Source of the DNA: Cyanobacteria bacterium UBA6984
GTDB taxonomy: Bacteria; Cyanobacteriota; Vampirovibrionia; Gastranaerophilales; Gastranaerophilaceae
DNA: 19,288 nt
NCBI GenBank assembly: GCA_002450015.1
Contig: DJYG01000012.1
Location: 1 to 19,288, forward strand
Direction of reading: 5' to 3'
In this document: positions 1 through 7,869 of the stretch, piece by piece
Layout of the letters: every line of letters starts with the position of its first letter
How positions within the stretch are numbered: the first letter of the stretch is position 1
Translations under genes and position numbers: made by a program
The notes under the pieces: model-generated
Seen by the model: only the letters and a program-made list of their open reading frames with translations
Database searches by the model: none
Told to the model about the DNA's origin: nothing

Positions 1-74
1 AAAATCCCTCACCAAAACAGGTCTTTTGTGTTCATGACTGTAATATAAATTTACATAAGCTTTTATTTTATATT

Positions 75-95
75 ATTCAGAACTTGTTTTGGAAT
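75..95 (-). repeat. Short dispersed inverted-repeat motif, copy 1
   Basis: This 21-bp motif is present again, in opposite orientation, at 18617-18637 with 20 of 21 bases identical (one A/C difference). It can form a small hairpin through ATTC(C)/GGAAT ends. The rest of 1-239 is AT-rich and shows no gene, no tRNA and no clear terminator for the minus-strand gene ending at 240; only a short direct repeat TCACAGTTC (172-180 and 200-208) stands out. The match across 18.5 kb marks it as a dispersed intergenic repeat; what it does is unknown. Confidence 0.6.
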
Positions 96-239
96 GTGAT
101 AACTAATATATTTTTGCATACTAAATTTATTTCAGAATCTTGCCAATTCTCAAGTTTCAAAAGGTCTAAAGTCACAGTTCACTACTCACACACCAAGTTC
201 ACAGTTCTATCATTACCGTTCACCCATTGTTCCTTTTGT

Positions 240-1889
240 TTATAAATTTAAAGCTTTTATAACTTCCAAACGAGTGTTCTCTATATCTGACCAACCGTCA
301 TAAGAAGCTGTTAATTTGATACGTTCTTCTTTTTTAGTACAGTCTATTTCTTTTTTGTTGTTTAAATAATCTATAAAAATTTCTTGTTCTTTGCCTGCTA
401 ATACGGCATTATCTGCATATTTTGCCATAATATCCTTGGTTCTTGGCATTGAGAATAAGTATGAATTTAAAATTGTTCTTACTGTTCTTTTTTCATTTGG
501 ATTTTTAACATCTATTGAACGACCATTTATTACAACATTTTCTATCGGATCTGTTCCACCGTTTAAAAAGTATTCTTTATCATTCCTTACAGAATATTCC
601 ATGCCTGAAGCTCTTAATAATTGAGCATCATCATTTGAAGTTAGTAATGAGCCTGATGTACGTTTTAAAATTTCTACCAAGTCTTTTTCCGTAATATCAA
701 CGACTTTCAAATCATTGTTAAACGGCAACATTGTATATTTTACATCATAATTTGTAATTTGACCTTCTGCACCACCTCTGATTGTTGCAGCATGGTATAA
801 TGAAATTTCAGCACCATACTTTTTACCACGTTCCAAAATTGCATCAGCAAATGCATTTGCAAGAGGATTATCCTCATGGCGTTCAAAATATGGTGATTTT
901 GCAGAATATTTACCTTTTACGTCAGCTAGTTTTATTTTTTCACCTAATTCTTGATTCATCAAATCATTTGCAACTTCTGAGTCTTCAAATTGGTTTAAAT
1001 CGTATAATGTATTAGAAAGTTTATCAGTCTTTAATATACCTTTTTCATCAAAAACAGCATTTAAGTATCCTGCATATTCGTTCATTCCGCCAGCTTGCGT
1101 AATAATTACAGGTTCGTTACGTTTAGACAATAGTAAATTTAATTTATGCGGATTTCCTTTTTCTTTTGTACCATTAGGGTTAACTCCATCAATCTTTGTA
1201 TGAGTATGACCGCCAACTATAATATCTACACCTTCTGTTTCCCTTGCAACAGCTAAATCTGCTTGTTCACCATAGCCTAAGTGAGATAATAGAATAATTT
1301 TATTTACACCTTGCTTTTCAAGTTCTTTTGTTTCTTCATTAATAGCTTTTATTGTATCTTTCAAACCTTTTGGATTAACTGATTTAGCAACAGTATTTAT
1401 GTAAGAATCAAATGGAGATGCGCCTATTACAGCAAATTTATGTCCGCCTTTCATAAACACTGCTGATTTAACAAGTTTTTTATCTTTTAAGCGTGCTTGA
1501 AGTGAACTTCCTTCTGCAACATCTATATTTGCTGATACAGACTTAAATTCAGCCTTATCTAATGAATCAGAAAGCGATTTTGTTCCGCCTGCAAATTCAT
1601 GATTACCCAAAGCTAAAGCATCTAAGCCCATTAAATTAAAAAGTTTTACCATTAGAGAATTTCTTTGTTTGTCTGAGCCAAACAAACAATCTCCAGCAGC
1701 AAGAGTCATGTGAGGTGTGTTTTTGTTTTCTTTTAAAAATTTATCGTGTGCGGTTTTAAATTTGCTTAATCTATTAACATCTCCGTGCATGTCATTAGTG
1801 TAAAATAAGCCTAATTCTGTTTCATTAGCCTTTGTTTTACCTTGAGGTTTGAATGGATTTAAAGATAATTTTGAATTAACTAAAAACAC
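240..1889 (-). CDS. 5'-nucleotidase / 2',3'-cyclic phosphodiesterase family metallophosphatase, paralog A
   Basis: Predicted to hydrolyse phosphate esters such as nucleoside monophosphates with a di-metal centre. The N-terminal calcineurin-like domain (about residues 25-235) shows the full metal set: D33-x-H35 in TNDMHGD, D67 in AGDC, N96-H97-E98 in GNHEF, H203 in LLSHLGYGE, and H228/H230 in GGHTH. The C-terminal 5_nucleotid_C domain (about 335-545) has the usual G-x-I-T...LPFNN segment (about 376-392) and an IRGG segment with R371. The start is a GTG; an AAGG lies 8 nt upstream, and the leader (AGGTATTATTGTG) resembles that of paralog B at 2734-4368 (AGGTATATAATG), which supports it. At 549 residues the length fits UshA-type enzymes, yet there is no signal peptide or lipobox, so the protein should be cytoplasmic, unusual for this family. 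The exact substrate cannot be told. Confidence 0.9.
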   Translation of the reverse strand: MFLVNSKLSLNPFKPQGKTKANETELGLFYTNDMHGDVNRLSKFKTAHDKFLKENKNTPHMTLAAGDCLFGSDKQRNSLMVKLFNLMGLDALALGNHEFAGGTKSLSDSLDKAEFKSVSANIDVAEGSSLQARLKDKKLVKSAVFMKGGHKFAVIGASPFDSYINTVAKSVNPKGLKDTIKAINEETKELEKQGVNKIILLSHLGYGEQADLAVARETEGVDIIVGGHTHTKIDGVNPNGTKEKGNPHKLNLLLSKRNEPVIITQAGGMNEYAGYLNAVFDEKGILKTDKLSNTLYDLNQFEDSEVANDLMNQELGEKIKLADVKGKYSAKSPYFERHEDNPLANAFADAILERGKKYGAEISLYHAATIRGGAEGQITNYDVKYTMLPFNNDLKVVDITEKDLVEILKRTSGSLLTSNDDAQLLRASGMEYSVRNDKEYFLNGGTDPIENVVINGRSIDVKNPNEKRTVRTILNSYLFSMPRTKDIMAKYADNAVLAGKEQEIFIDYLNNKKEIDCTKKEERIKLTASYDGWSDIENTRLEVIKALNL

Positions 1890-1977
1890 AATAATACCTT
1901 ATTTCACACACTTACCATGTTAAACGCATGAAAAGTTCAAAAAGTGCTTTATTTTCAGCAAAAGTTACAATTGTTTA

Positions 1978-2637
1978 CTAATTGCAAGATTCTTTAGAAC
2001 CCCATCTTAAATCATTTGGACATATTAAATAATCTTGATTACCAACAGTGAATGCCCATATTGTTTCATCTTGATTTGCAACAAAACTGCCTCTGGTTCT
2101 TCTGTTTGAGCCACTTCCATCTATAAAATCCAAACCTTCATCTGTAACTTTAAATTCAAATTTATCAGAACCGTATTTGTCTTCACCATTATTAGGGCCA
2201 TCAACATCTATAAACATTGTAACAGGAGTTGTATTACCACTTTTCATACATATTGACGCACCATTAGAAAGAATGAATGCATACGCGCAAGTCGCATTGT
2301 TTCTTAAATTCGCAGTAGAAAAACAAGAGCTAATATTCCTTGTACCACATCCTTTATTTATAGACATTTGATTTCTAATGGCTTCGCCAACAATATTTGC
2401 AATCGACATATAATCAGCCCCAGGGTGTTTTTCATTACGATATTCTTCAAACGAACCATATTCAGAAACAACCTTTGCAATAGCTGCATCAACCTGTCCC
2501 ATTGTGCTTTTCAATGCTAAAATATTTTTATGCGCATCAACATTACTTGCAGTATTTGTAACCGTAAGCATTGCAACGACACCTAATATTGCTATAACCA
2601 TTAATACTTCCGATAATGTAAACGCTTTTTTTCTCAT
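1978..2637 (-). CDS. Solitary type IV pilin / type II pseudopilin-like protein A
   Basis: A 219-residue protein with a short basic leader MRKKA followed by FTLSEVL and about 17 hydrophobic residues. This is the N-terminal cleavage/methylation motif read by prepilin peptidase, with Phe+1 and the conserved Glu at +5; Ala stands at -1 instead of the usual Gly. The C-terminal domain has several cysteines (likely disulfides) and a DVDGPNN loop like the metal-binding loop of GspG-type major pseudopilins. It should be a membrane-anchored filament subunit or minor pilin assembled by a machine encoded elsewhere, since no pilus or secretion genes are nearby. An AGGTGA ribosome site sits just upstream (2641-2646). 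Protein B at 9120-9779 has the same length and plan, so both belong to an expanded family. Confidence 0.82.
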   Translation of the reverse strand: MRKKAFTLSEVLMVIAILGVVAMLTVTNTASNVDAHKNILALKSTMGQVDAAIAKVVSEYGSFEEYRNEKHPGADYMSIANIVGEAIRNQMSINKGCGTRNISSCFSTANLRNNATCAYAFILSNGASICMKSGNTTPVTMFIDVDGPNNGEDKYGSDKFEFKVTDEGLDFIDGSGSNRRTRGSFVANQDETIWAFTVGNQDYLICPNDLRWGSKESCN

Positions 2638-2666
2638 AATTCACCTGCTTTATATTTTTAAGAAGT

Positions 2667-2695
2667 ATCTTATCATTGTTTTTATAAAACGTCAA
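2667..2695 (-). promoter_or_regulatory. Sigma70-type promoter of prepilin gene A
   Basis: On the minus strand TTGACG (2690-2695) is followed after exactly 17 bp by TAAGAT (2667-2672), preceded by TG-A, an extended -10. Transcription would start near 2660, giving a leader of about 23 nt that holds the AGGTGA ribosome site. The promoter lies just downstream of the terminator at 2697-2728, so the prepilin gene is transcribed separately from paralog B. Confidence 0.6.
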
Positions 2696-2696
2696 C

Positions 2697-2728
2697 AAAA
2701 AGACTATGTTCAAAAACATAGCCTTTTT
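2697..2728 (-). terminator. Rho-independent terminator after nucleotidase paralog B
   Basis: Inverted repeat with arms 2697-2710 and 2715-2728: seven pairs CTATGTT/AACATAG, one A/C mismatch, then G-C and a run of A-T pairs, with a 4-nt loop. Both flanks are A/T runs, so it can work in both directions. On the minus strand it ends the transcript of the gene that stops at 2734 and insulates the prepilin promoter. Confidence 0.8.
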
Positions 2729-2733
2729 ATTTA

Positions 2734-4368
2734 TTATAAACCTAAAGTTTTAACTTTATCTGCCATTGGATATTGTGGACAGAAAGTTTCTAAATCATTA
2801 TATTTGATTGTAATTCTGTTTTCTTGAGGTTTTGAAAAATCAATTGTACCTTTTTCTTCCAAGTAACTTGTCATAATTTCTTGTTGTTCACCAACCTCTT
2901 GAGCAGTTTCTTTATATTTAGCCAAAATATTTTTTGAATATTCAGCTGCAAATAAATATGTATCAAAAGCTACTTTAACTTTTTTATCTGAGCTTGGATT
3001 TTTAGTATCAATAGTAGCTGTTACATTGCCTTTTTCGTCTGTTAATTTTAATTCAGTAACAGGAGTTTTACCTTTACCTTGTTCAACAGTGTATTTCATG
3101 CCTGCACATCTTAATAAAGGAGGGTCAACTTCGCCAAAAACTTTTGAAGAAGTCGCATTCAATAATTCAACTACATCTTTTTCACTCATTTCTGCAGCTA
3201 CATACTTGCTGTTATAAGGTAACATCTCATATTTAAGATTGTAGTTTGTAATTTCACCTGTTGCACCACCCTTAACGGTATTTGTTGCAAATAATACTGC
3301 TTGAACACCTTGAGATTTGCCTTTTTTCAAAATTGCATCAGCTAATGCGTTATGAACAGGGTTTTCTGTATATCTTTCTTCAAATTCACATTCAGGATCA
3401 TAACCGTTTGTTACTGATGCTAAGTGTTGTTTTTCACCTAAAGTTTCAACCATTAATTTGTTAACAGTTTTATCTTCTTCAAAATCACTTACTTTTGCCA
3501 ATTTATTTTTAATAGAATCAGCTTTTATAACACCTTTTTCATCAAATACAACATCTAAGAAACCGGCATATTCATTTAATTTTCCTGCTTGAGTGATAAC
3601 AACATTCTCACCACGTTTTGATTTTACCAAATTTAATTTGTGGTTACCGCCTTTATCTGTTTCATTTACACCATCAACAACAGCGTGAGAATGACCGCCA
3701 ACAATAATATCTATACCTTCGGTTTCTCTTGCAACTTTAAGATCTGCATGCTCACCATAGCCTAAGTGAGATAATAAAATAATTTTATTTACACCTTGTT
3801 TTTCTAATTCCTTAGCTTCTTCGTTGATAGCTTTAATAGTTTTATCAATATCTTTAACTCTTACACCGGATTTTGCATCTTCAGTAATACCAACTTCTGC
3901 ATCAAACGGAGAAGCACCTATTACCGCAAATTTATGACCACCTTTCATAAATACTGCTGATTTAACTAATTTTTTATCCGCAACGCTTTCATTTAATGCA
4001 CAGTCTTCACCAATTTCTAAATTTGCAGAAACAGCTGTTGCATCCAATTGTTTTAAATTTTCAGCCAATCCTTTTGTTCCCGGTGTAAATTCGTGATTAC
4101 CAAGAGTTAAAGCATCAAATTTCATCATGTTCATAACTTTTGAAATAAGACCTATTCTTTTTCTGTCTTTGCCGTAGAAACAATCACCTGCTGTTAAAGT
4201 AAGTGTTGAATTATCTTTATTTTGTTTTTCAAAAGTATCTTTAGCTGTTTTTAATTTCGACAAACGGTTAATATCACCGTGCATATCGTTCGTATAAAAT
4301 ACGCTTAATTGAGCTTCGCCCTTTTTTAAAGCTTTTTGAGGTGTAAAGAAATTTCCTATTGAAGTCAT
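2734..4368 (-). CDS. 5'-nucleotidase family metallophosphatase, paralog B
   Basis: A 544-residue paralog of the protein at 240-1889 with the same two-domain plan. Metal residues are all present: D28-x-H30 (TNDMHGD), D62 (AGDC), N91-H92-E93 (GNHEF), H201 (LLSHLGYGE), H226/H228 (GGHSH). The C-terminal domain keeps G-x-I-T and the LPYN stretch, but the IRGG arginine of paralog A is a lysine here (VKGG, K366). Because arginines in this area bind the substrate phosphate in UshA, the two copies may prefer different substrates; that is inference. No signal peptide is visible: the first 20 residues are polar and basic. Start is ATG at 4366-4368 with AGG about 8 nt upstream. It is divergent from the transketolase operon, with 142 bp between starts, and is followed by its own terminator. 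Confidence 0.9.
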   Translation of the reverse strand: MTSIGNFFTPQKALKKGEAQLSVFYTNDMHGDINRLSKLKTAKDTFEKQNKDNSTLTLTAGDCFYGKDRKRIGLISKVMNMMKFDALTLGNHEFTPGTKGLAENLKQLDATAVSANLEIGEDCALNESVADKKLVKSAVFMKGGHKFAVIGASPFDAEVGITEDAKSGVRVKDIDKTIKAINEEAKELEKQGVNKIILLSHLGYGEHADLKVARETEGIDIIVGGHSHAVVDGVNETDKGGNHKLNLVKSKRGENVVITQAGKLNEYAGFLDVVFDEKGVIKADSIKNKLAKVSDFEEDKTVNKLMVETLGEKQHLASVTNGYDPECEFEERYTENPVHNALADAILKKGKSQGVQAVLFATNTVKGGATGEITNYNLKYEMLPYNSKYVAAEMSEKDVVELLNATSSKVFGEVDPPLLRCAGMKYTVEQGKGKTPVTELKLTDEKGNVTATIDTKNPSSDKKVKVAFDTYLFAAEYSKNILAKYKETAQEVGEQQEIMTSYLEEKGTIDFSKPQENRITIKYNDLETFCPQYPMADKVKTLGL

Positions 4369-4470
4369 TATATACCTGTTTACCTATATATTTATAAAGC
4401 CTTATTTTTCACAATAATTGCCTTTTTTGTAAATCATGTTAACAAATTTTAAGTTTATTTTACATATTTG

Positions 4471-4502
4471 TGATATAATGTTTTCAAGGATAAAAAAAGG
4501 AG
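4471..4502 (+). promoter_or_regulatory. Extended -10 promoter and Shine-Dalgarno of the tkt-ftsEX operon
   Basis: TGATATAAT at 4471-4479 is a perfect extended -10 (TG-N-TATAAT); no good -35 box is seen 17 bp upstream, as is common for extended -10 promoters. Start of transcription would be near 4486. AAGGAG at 4497-4502 lies 8 nt before ATG 4511 and fixes that start over an in-frame ATG at 4436, which is upstream of the promoter and lacks a ribosome site. The same TTGTGATAT core precedes the LOG gene (17578-17588). Confidence 0.65.
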
Positions 4503-4510
4503 AAATTTTA

Positions 4511-5464
4511 ATGTTAACAGTTAACAAAAAAGAAAGAAAATCAATTCGTTCTGCTTATGGTAAAGCATTGGTAGAAGTTGGCAAAGAAAATAAAAACGTT
4601 GTTGTTTTAGATTCTGACCTTGCAGGTTCAACTCAAACAAAACTATTTGCAGCTGAATTTCCTGAAAGATTTTTTGACTGCGGTATCGCAGAAGCTGATA
4701 TGACAACAACAGCAATAGGATTATCAACAACAGGAAAAATTCCTTTCTTATCAAGTTTTGCTGTTTTTGCAACAGGTAGAAATTATGACCAAGTAAGAAA
4801 TGGTGCTTGCTATGCAGGATTTAATATAAAAGTTGTTGGAACTCACGGCGGAATTACAGTTTGTGAAGATGGCGCGACTCACCAATCTTTAGAGGATGTT
4901 TCTTTAATGAGAGGTTTACCGGGGATGCAAGTATTAGTACCTTGCGACTGCGCTGAAATGAATGCAGCCGTAAAATATGCAGCTAAACACTTTGGACCTG
5001 TTTACATTCGTGTACCTAGAACTAACGTTCCTGATGTTTTTGAAGAAGGTCATGAATTTGATTTAACTAAAGCTGTTGTTTTAAAAGAAGGCAAAGATGT
5101 AACTGTTGTAACAAACGGAGAAACTACAGCCGAAGTTATAGAAGCTTCTGAAATACTTTCTAAAAAAGGTATTGACGTAGAAATTGTTCACTTACCAATG
5201 GTTAAGCCTATTGATGCTGCAACAATTATAAATTCAGCAAAGAAAACTAATTTTGTCGTAACAGTTGAAAACCACTCTGTGATTGGCGGTGTAGGCTCTG
5301 CTGTTTGCGAAGTTTTATCTGAAAATTACCCTGTTCAAGTTCACAGACTAGGAGTTCAAGATACATTTGGACAAACAGGTGATTTTGATAATTTAATGAA
5401 ATATTACAGATTAAATTCTGAAGAATTAGCTGAAGATATTACAAAATTAATGGAAAGAAAATAA
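4511..5464 (+). CDS. Transketolase C-terminal subunit (pyrimidine-binding and C-terminal domains)
   Basis: 317 residues, matching the C-terminal half of a transketolase split into two polypeptides. The N-terminal two thirds (about 8-175) is the transketolase pyrimidine-binding domain; CGIAEADM contains the glutamate (E61) that activates thiamine diphosphate. The last ~120 residues are the transketolase C-terminal domain, with VENHSVIGGVGSAV. It needs the diphosphate-binding N-terminal half to transfer two-carbon ketol units in the pentose-phosphate pathway, and that half is not encoded beside it: the upstream neighbour is a divergent nucleotidase. The stop TAA shares its last A with the ATG of ftsE, so it is translationally coupled to ftsE. 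A DXS-related or other split ThDP enzyme is a less likely alternative. Confidence 0.85.
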   Translation: MLTVNKKERKSIRSAYGKALVEVGKENKNVVVLDSDLAGSTQTKLFAAEFPERFFDCGIAEADMTTTAIGLSTTGKIPFLSSFAVFATGRNYDQVRNGACYAGFNIKVVGTHGGITVCEDGATHQSLEDVSLMRGLPGMQVLVPCDCAEMNAAVKYAAKHFGPVYIRVPRTNVPDVFEEGHEFDLTKAVVLKEGKDVTVVTNGETTAEVIEASEILSKKGIDVEIVHLPMVKPIDAATIINSAKKTNFVVTVENHSVIGGVGSAVCEVLSENYPVQVHRLGVQDTFGQTGDFDNLMKYYRLNSEELAEDITKLMERK

Positions 5465-6138
5465 TGATACAGTTACGCTCTGTAACAAAAAAATATAAAA
5501 ATAAATATGCTCTTAAAAATGTTAACTTGGACATTTTATCAGGCGAATTTGTATTTTTGGTAGGAAAATCCGGTGCAGGTAAATCCACTTTAATGAAAAT
5601 TTTATACAAGGAAGAAACACCTTCATCAGGAACTGTAATTATAGGTGGCATTAATATTGCTAATCTTACATCAGACAAAGTACCGAACCTTAGAAGATGC
5701 ATGGGAATTGTATTTCAGGATTACAAATTACTGCCGCAGCAAACAGTGTATGATAACGTTGCGTATGTAATAAGAACACTTGGTATGAGCTCAAAAGAAG
5801 TTCACGCAAGGGTAACAGGAGCTTTAAAAGTTGTTGGACTTATTGATAAAATGAAAGCAAAACCAACAGAGCTATCAGGTGGAGAACAACAACGTGTAAG
5901 TATTGCACGTGCAATTGTTAATGGTCCACCATTACTTATTGCAGACGAACCTACCGGTAATTTAGATCCGAAAAATTCTCTTGAAGTTATGCAAATTCTT
6001 GACCAAATTAATCAAAGAGGGATTACGGTGATTGTGTCAACTCACGACCAAAATATGGTTGACTACTTTAAAAAACGCGTAATTACTCTTGACAGCGGTG
6101 AAGTAATACGTGATGTTCAGGAAGGAACTTATGAATAA
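5464..6138 (+). CDS. ftsE: Cell division ATP-binding protein FtsE
   Basis: 224-residue ABC ATPase of the FtsEX complex, which transmits ATP-driven changes across the inner membrane to activate peptidoglycan hydrolases at division. Visible motifs: Walker A GKSGAGKST (34-42), Q-loop VFQDYKLL with Q85, signature LSGGEQQRV (137-145), Walker B LLIADEP (D161, E162), D-loop NLD and switch H194 in STHD. Length and the FQDYKLLP segment are typical of FtsE rather than LolD or MacB. The start overlaps the preceding stop by one base (TAATG), and its own end overlaps the start of ftsX by 8 nt, so tkt, ftsE and ftsX form a tightly coupled unit. Confidence 0.95.
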   Translation: MIQLRSVTKKYKNKYALKNVNLDILSGEFVFLVGKSGAGKSTLMKILYKEETPSSGTVIIGGINIANLTSDKVPNLRRCMGIVFQDYKLLPQQTVYDNVAYVIRTLGMSSKEVHARVTGALKVVGLIDKMKAKPTELSGGEQQRVSIARAIVNGPPLLIADEPTGNLDPKNSLEVMQILDQINQRGITVIVSTHDQNMVDYFKKRVITLDSGEVIRDVQEGTYE

Positions 6139-7045
6139 TTCATCAAAAGCTCAAAAAATAAAGAAAAAAGTTAAAAATCATATTCCGAAAGACTGGCTTA
6201 CAGAAATAAGAATTGTTTATAGAATGTCAGTTGAAATTTTTAATGACATAAAACGTACGGGATGGATTAATCTGGCTATTATAACGACTATGGCAGCTAT
6301 TTTAACCCTATTTGGCTCGTTATTGAGAACCACGCTATCCGTATCCTCTTTTGCACATGAATTAGGAAATGTACTTGAAATTTCAGTATATTTAAAATCT
6401 AATGCAGATGCAAACATTGTTTCTGAAAGAATTAAAGAATTTGACCACGTAGAACGCGTAAAAATTATACCTAAAGAACGTTCGTGGGCAGATTTAAAAA
6501 GAGAACTTGATATTGCAGACATTGACAATCCGCTTCCGGATACACTTCATGTAAAAATAGATAAACCTGAAAATACTAATGAAGTTTTTACTAAAATTAA
6601 AGCTCTGTCAGTTGTAGAAGATATGAGTTATGCACAAGAACTTGCTAAAAAAATTCAATTTTTAAACAAAGTTGTTAATACTACAACTATATTTGTTGTT
6701 ATAATTGTCGCAATATTAACTATTACAATAATTAATAATACTATTCAACTTGTTATTCAATCAAGAAAAGAAGAAATTGAAATCATGCGGCTTATGGGTG
6801 TTAGCAATTGGTACATAAGAATCCCTCTAATCATGCAAGGAGCATTATATGGTTTTGTCGGAGCGCTTATAGCCTTAATACCTGTTGATATTGTTCAAGG
6901 TCTATTAAATAATATTCATAAATTCTTCCTTGTACCTTCACCTGTGTTTGCAGGAAATATTGTTATAATTTCGATGATTGTACTCGGTATAGCTTTTGGC
7001 GCAAGCGGAAGTTTCTTGTCTATAAAAAAACATTTGCAAGTATAG
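6131..7045 (+). CDS. ftsX: Cell division protein FtsX (permease-like)
   Basis: 304 residues. A basic cytoplasmic N-terminus (1-45) is followed by TM1 (about 46-68), an external domain (about 70-175) with the NPLPDTL motif (133-139) typical of FtsX, then three membrane segments near 184-208, 231-258 and 274-298. The cytoplasmic loop SRKEEIEIMRLMG (211-223) is the FtsE-contact type sequence. I start it at ATG 6131 because AGGAAGGA (6119-6126) sits at the right distance; an in-frame ATG at 6110 would overlap ftsE more and has no ribosome site. It partners FtsE to control cell-wall hydrolases at the septum. The N-terminal extension is fairly long and lysine-rich. Confidence 0.94.
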   Translation: MNNSSKAQKIKKKVKNHIPKDWLTEIRIVYRMSVEIFNDIKRTGWINLAIITTMAAILTLFGSLLRTTLSVSSFAHELGNVLEISVYLKSNADANIVSERIKEFDHVERVKIIPKERSWADLKRELDIADIDNPLPDTLHVKIDKPENTNEVFTKIKALSVVEDMSYAQELAKKIQFLNKVVNTTTIFVVIIVAILTITIINNTIQLVIQSRKEEIEIMRLMGVSNWYIRIPLIMQGALYGFVGALIALIPVDIVQGLLNNIHKFFLVPSPVFAGNIVIISMIVLGIAFGASGSFLSIKKHLQV

Positions 7046-7052
7046 GTTTTTA

Positions 7053-7856
7053 ATGAATGATGCAATTAACAAATTAATAAACAATTTAGATGACGTTCCC
7101 GCAATGCCTAACGTTGTAATAAAAGCGTTGAATATTGTAAAAGATCCAGAATCAAGCATTAAAGATTTAGGAAATATTATAAGCTGTGACCAATCTCTAA
7201 GTATTAAAGTTTTAAATATGGTAAATTCGGCATATTATGGATTTGCCCAACAAATAACATCTATACCTCGAGCTTTAACATTGCTTGGAATGAATAGAAC
7301 AAAAAATATTATTATTGCCGTTGCTATGAAACCCATGTTTTCGGCACAAAAAAATAAACTTCTATGGGAACACGCAATCACAACAGCTGTTGGTTGCGAA
7401 TATGTAGCAGAACATCTAAATATTTCAGATGTTGATGAGGCTTTTGTTATGGGATTTATGCACGATATTGGAAAAATTGTCATAAATATGCAGGACGAAG
7501 AAGTTCTCGATAAAATAAAAGAATTTGTAAATGAGGGTTCAAGTATTATAGAAGCGGAAAATGCTTTTTTTAATACAAATCATTCTGAAGTTGGTGCAAC
7601 TTTATCTAAAAAATGGCAATTGCCTATTTTATTAACAAACATCATCAAATATCATCATACACCACTGCTATCATCTGTTCCAATTGAATGTTCATTAGTT
7701 TATCTTGTTGATAAACTAGTACAAACAAAATTCAATCCGGAACAATTAAACAGTAAGTATATTGAAAATCTAAATATACAACTTGAAAAACCTGAAATTT
7801 TGCGAGATAGTATTTTAGATAAAGCAGCTATTTTAATTAACGATTTATCAACATAA
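7053..7856 (+). CDS. HDOD domain protein
   Basis: 267 residues, almost entirely one HDOD domain (about 8-210). It has the opening NLDDVPAMPNVVIKALNI, the SIKVLNMVNSAYYG segment (50-63) and an HD pair H137-D138 in GFMHDIGKIV. HDOD proteins are helical signalling or scaffold modules related to HD phosphohydrolases; most lack phosphodiesterase activity, and its ligand cannot be inferred. It begins 7 nt after the ftsX stop and is followed 13 nt later by a degenerate receiver/GGDEF protein, so a shared regulatory role with that neighbour is likely. The ribosome site is weak (AGG at 7044-7046, overlapping the ftsX stop), suggesting coupling to ftsX translation. Confidence 0.88.
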   Translation: MNDAINKLINNLDDVPAMPNVVIKALNIVKDPESSIKDLGNIISCDQSLSIKVLNMVNSAYYGFAQQITSIPRALTLLGMNRTKNIIIAVAMKPMFSAQKNKLLWEHAITTAVGCEYVAEHLNISDVDEAFVMGFMHDIGKIVINMQDEEVLDKIKEFVNEGSSIIEAENAFFNTNHSEVGATLSKKWQLPILLTNIIKYHHTPLLSSVPIECSLVYLVDKLVQTKFNPEQLNSKYIENLNIQLEKPEILRDSILDKAAILINDLST

Positions 7857-7869
7857 AAAAGGAATAAAA

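Noticed and set aside
2504..2827. 107-codon plus-strand frame between the prepilin and phosphatase genes
   Set aside because: It crosses the prepilin gene's start, its promoter and the terminator on the other strand; a shadow frame.
4436..4510. 25-residue longer N-terminus for the transketolase half
   Set aside because: The upstream ATG precedes the extended -10 promoter and has no ribosome site; AAGGAG fits ATG 4511.
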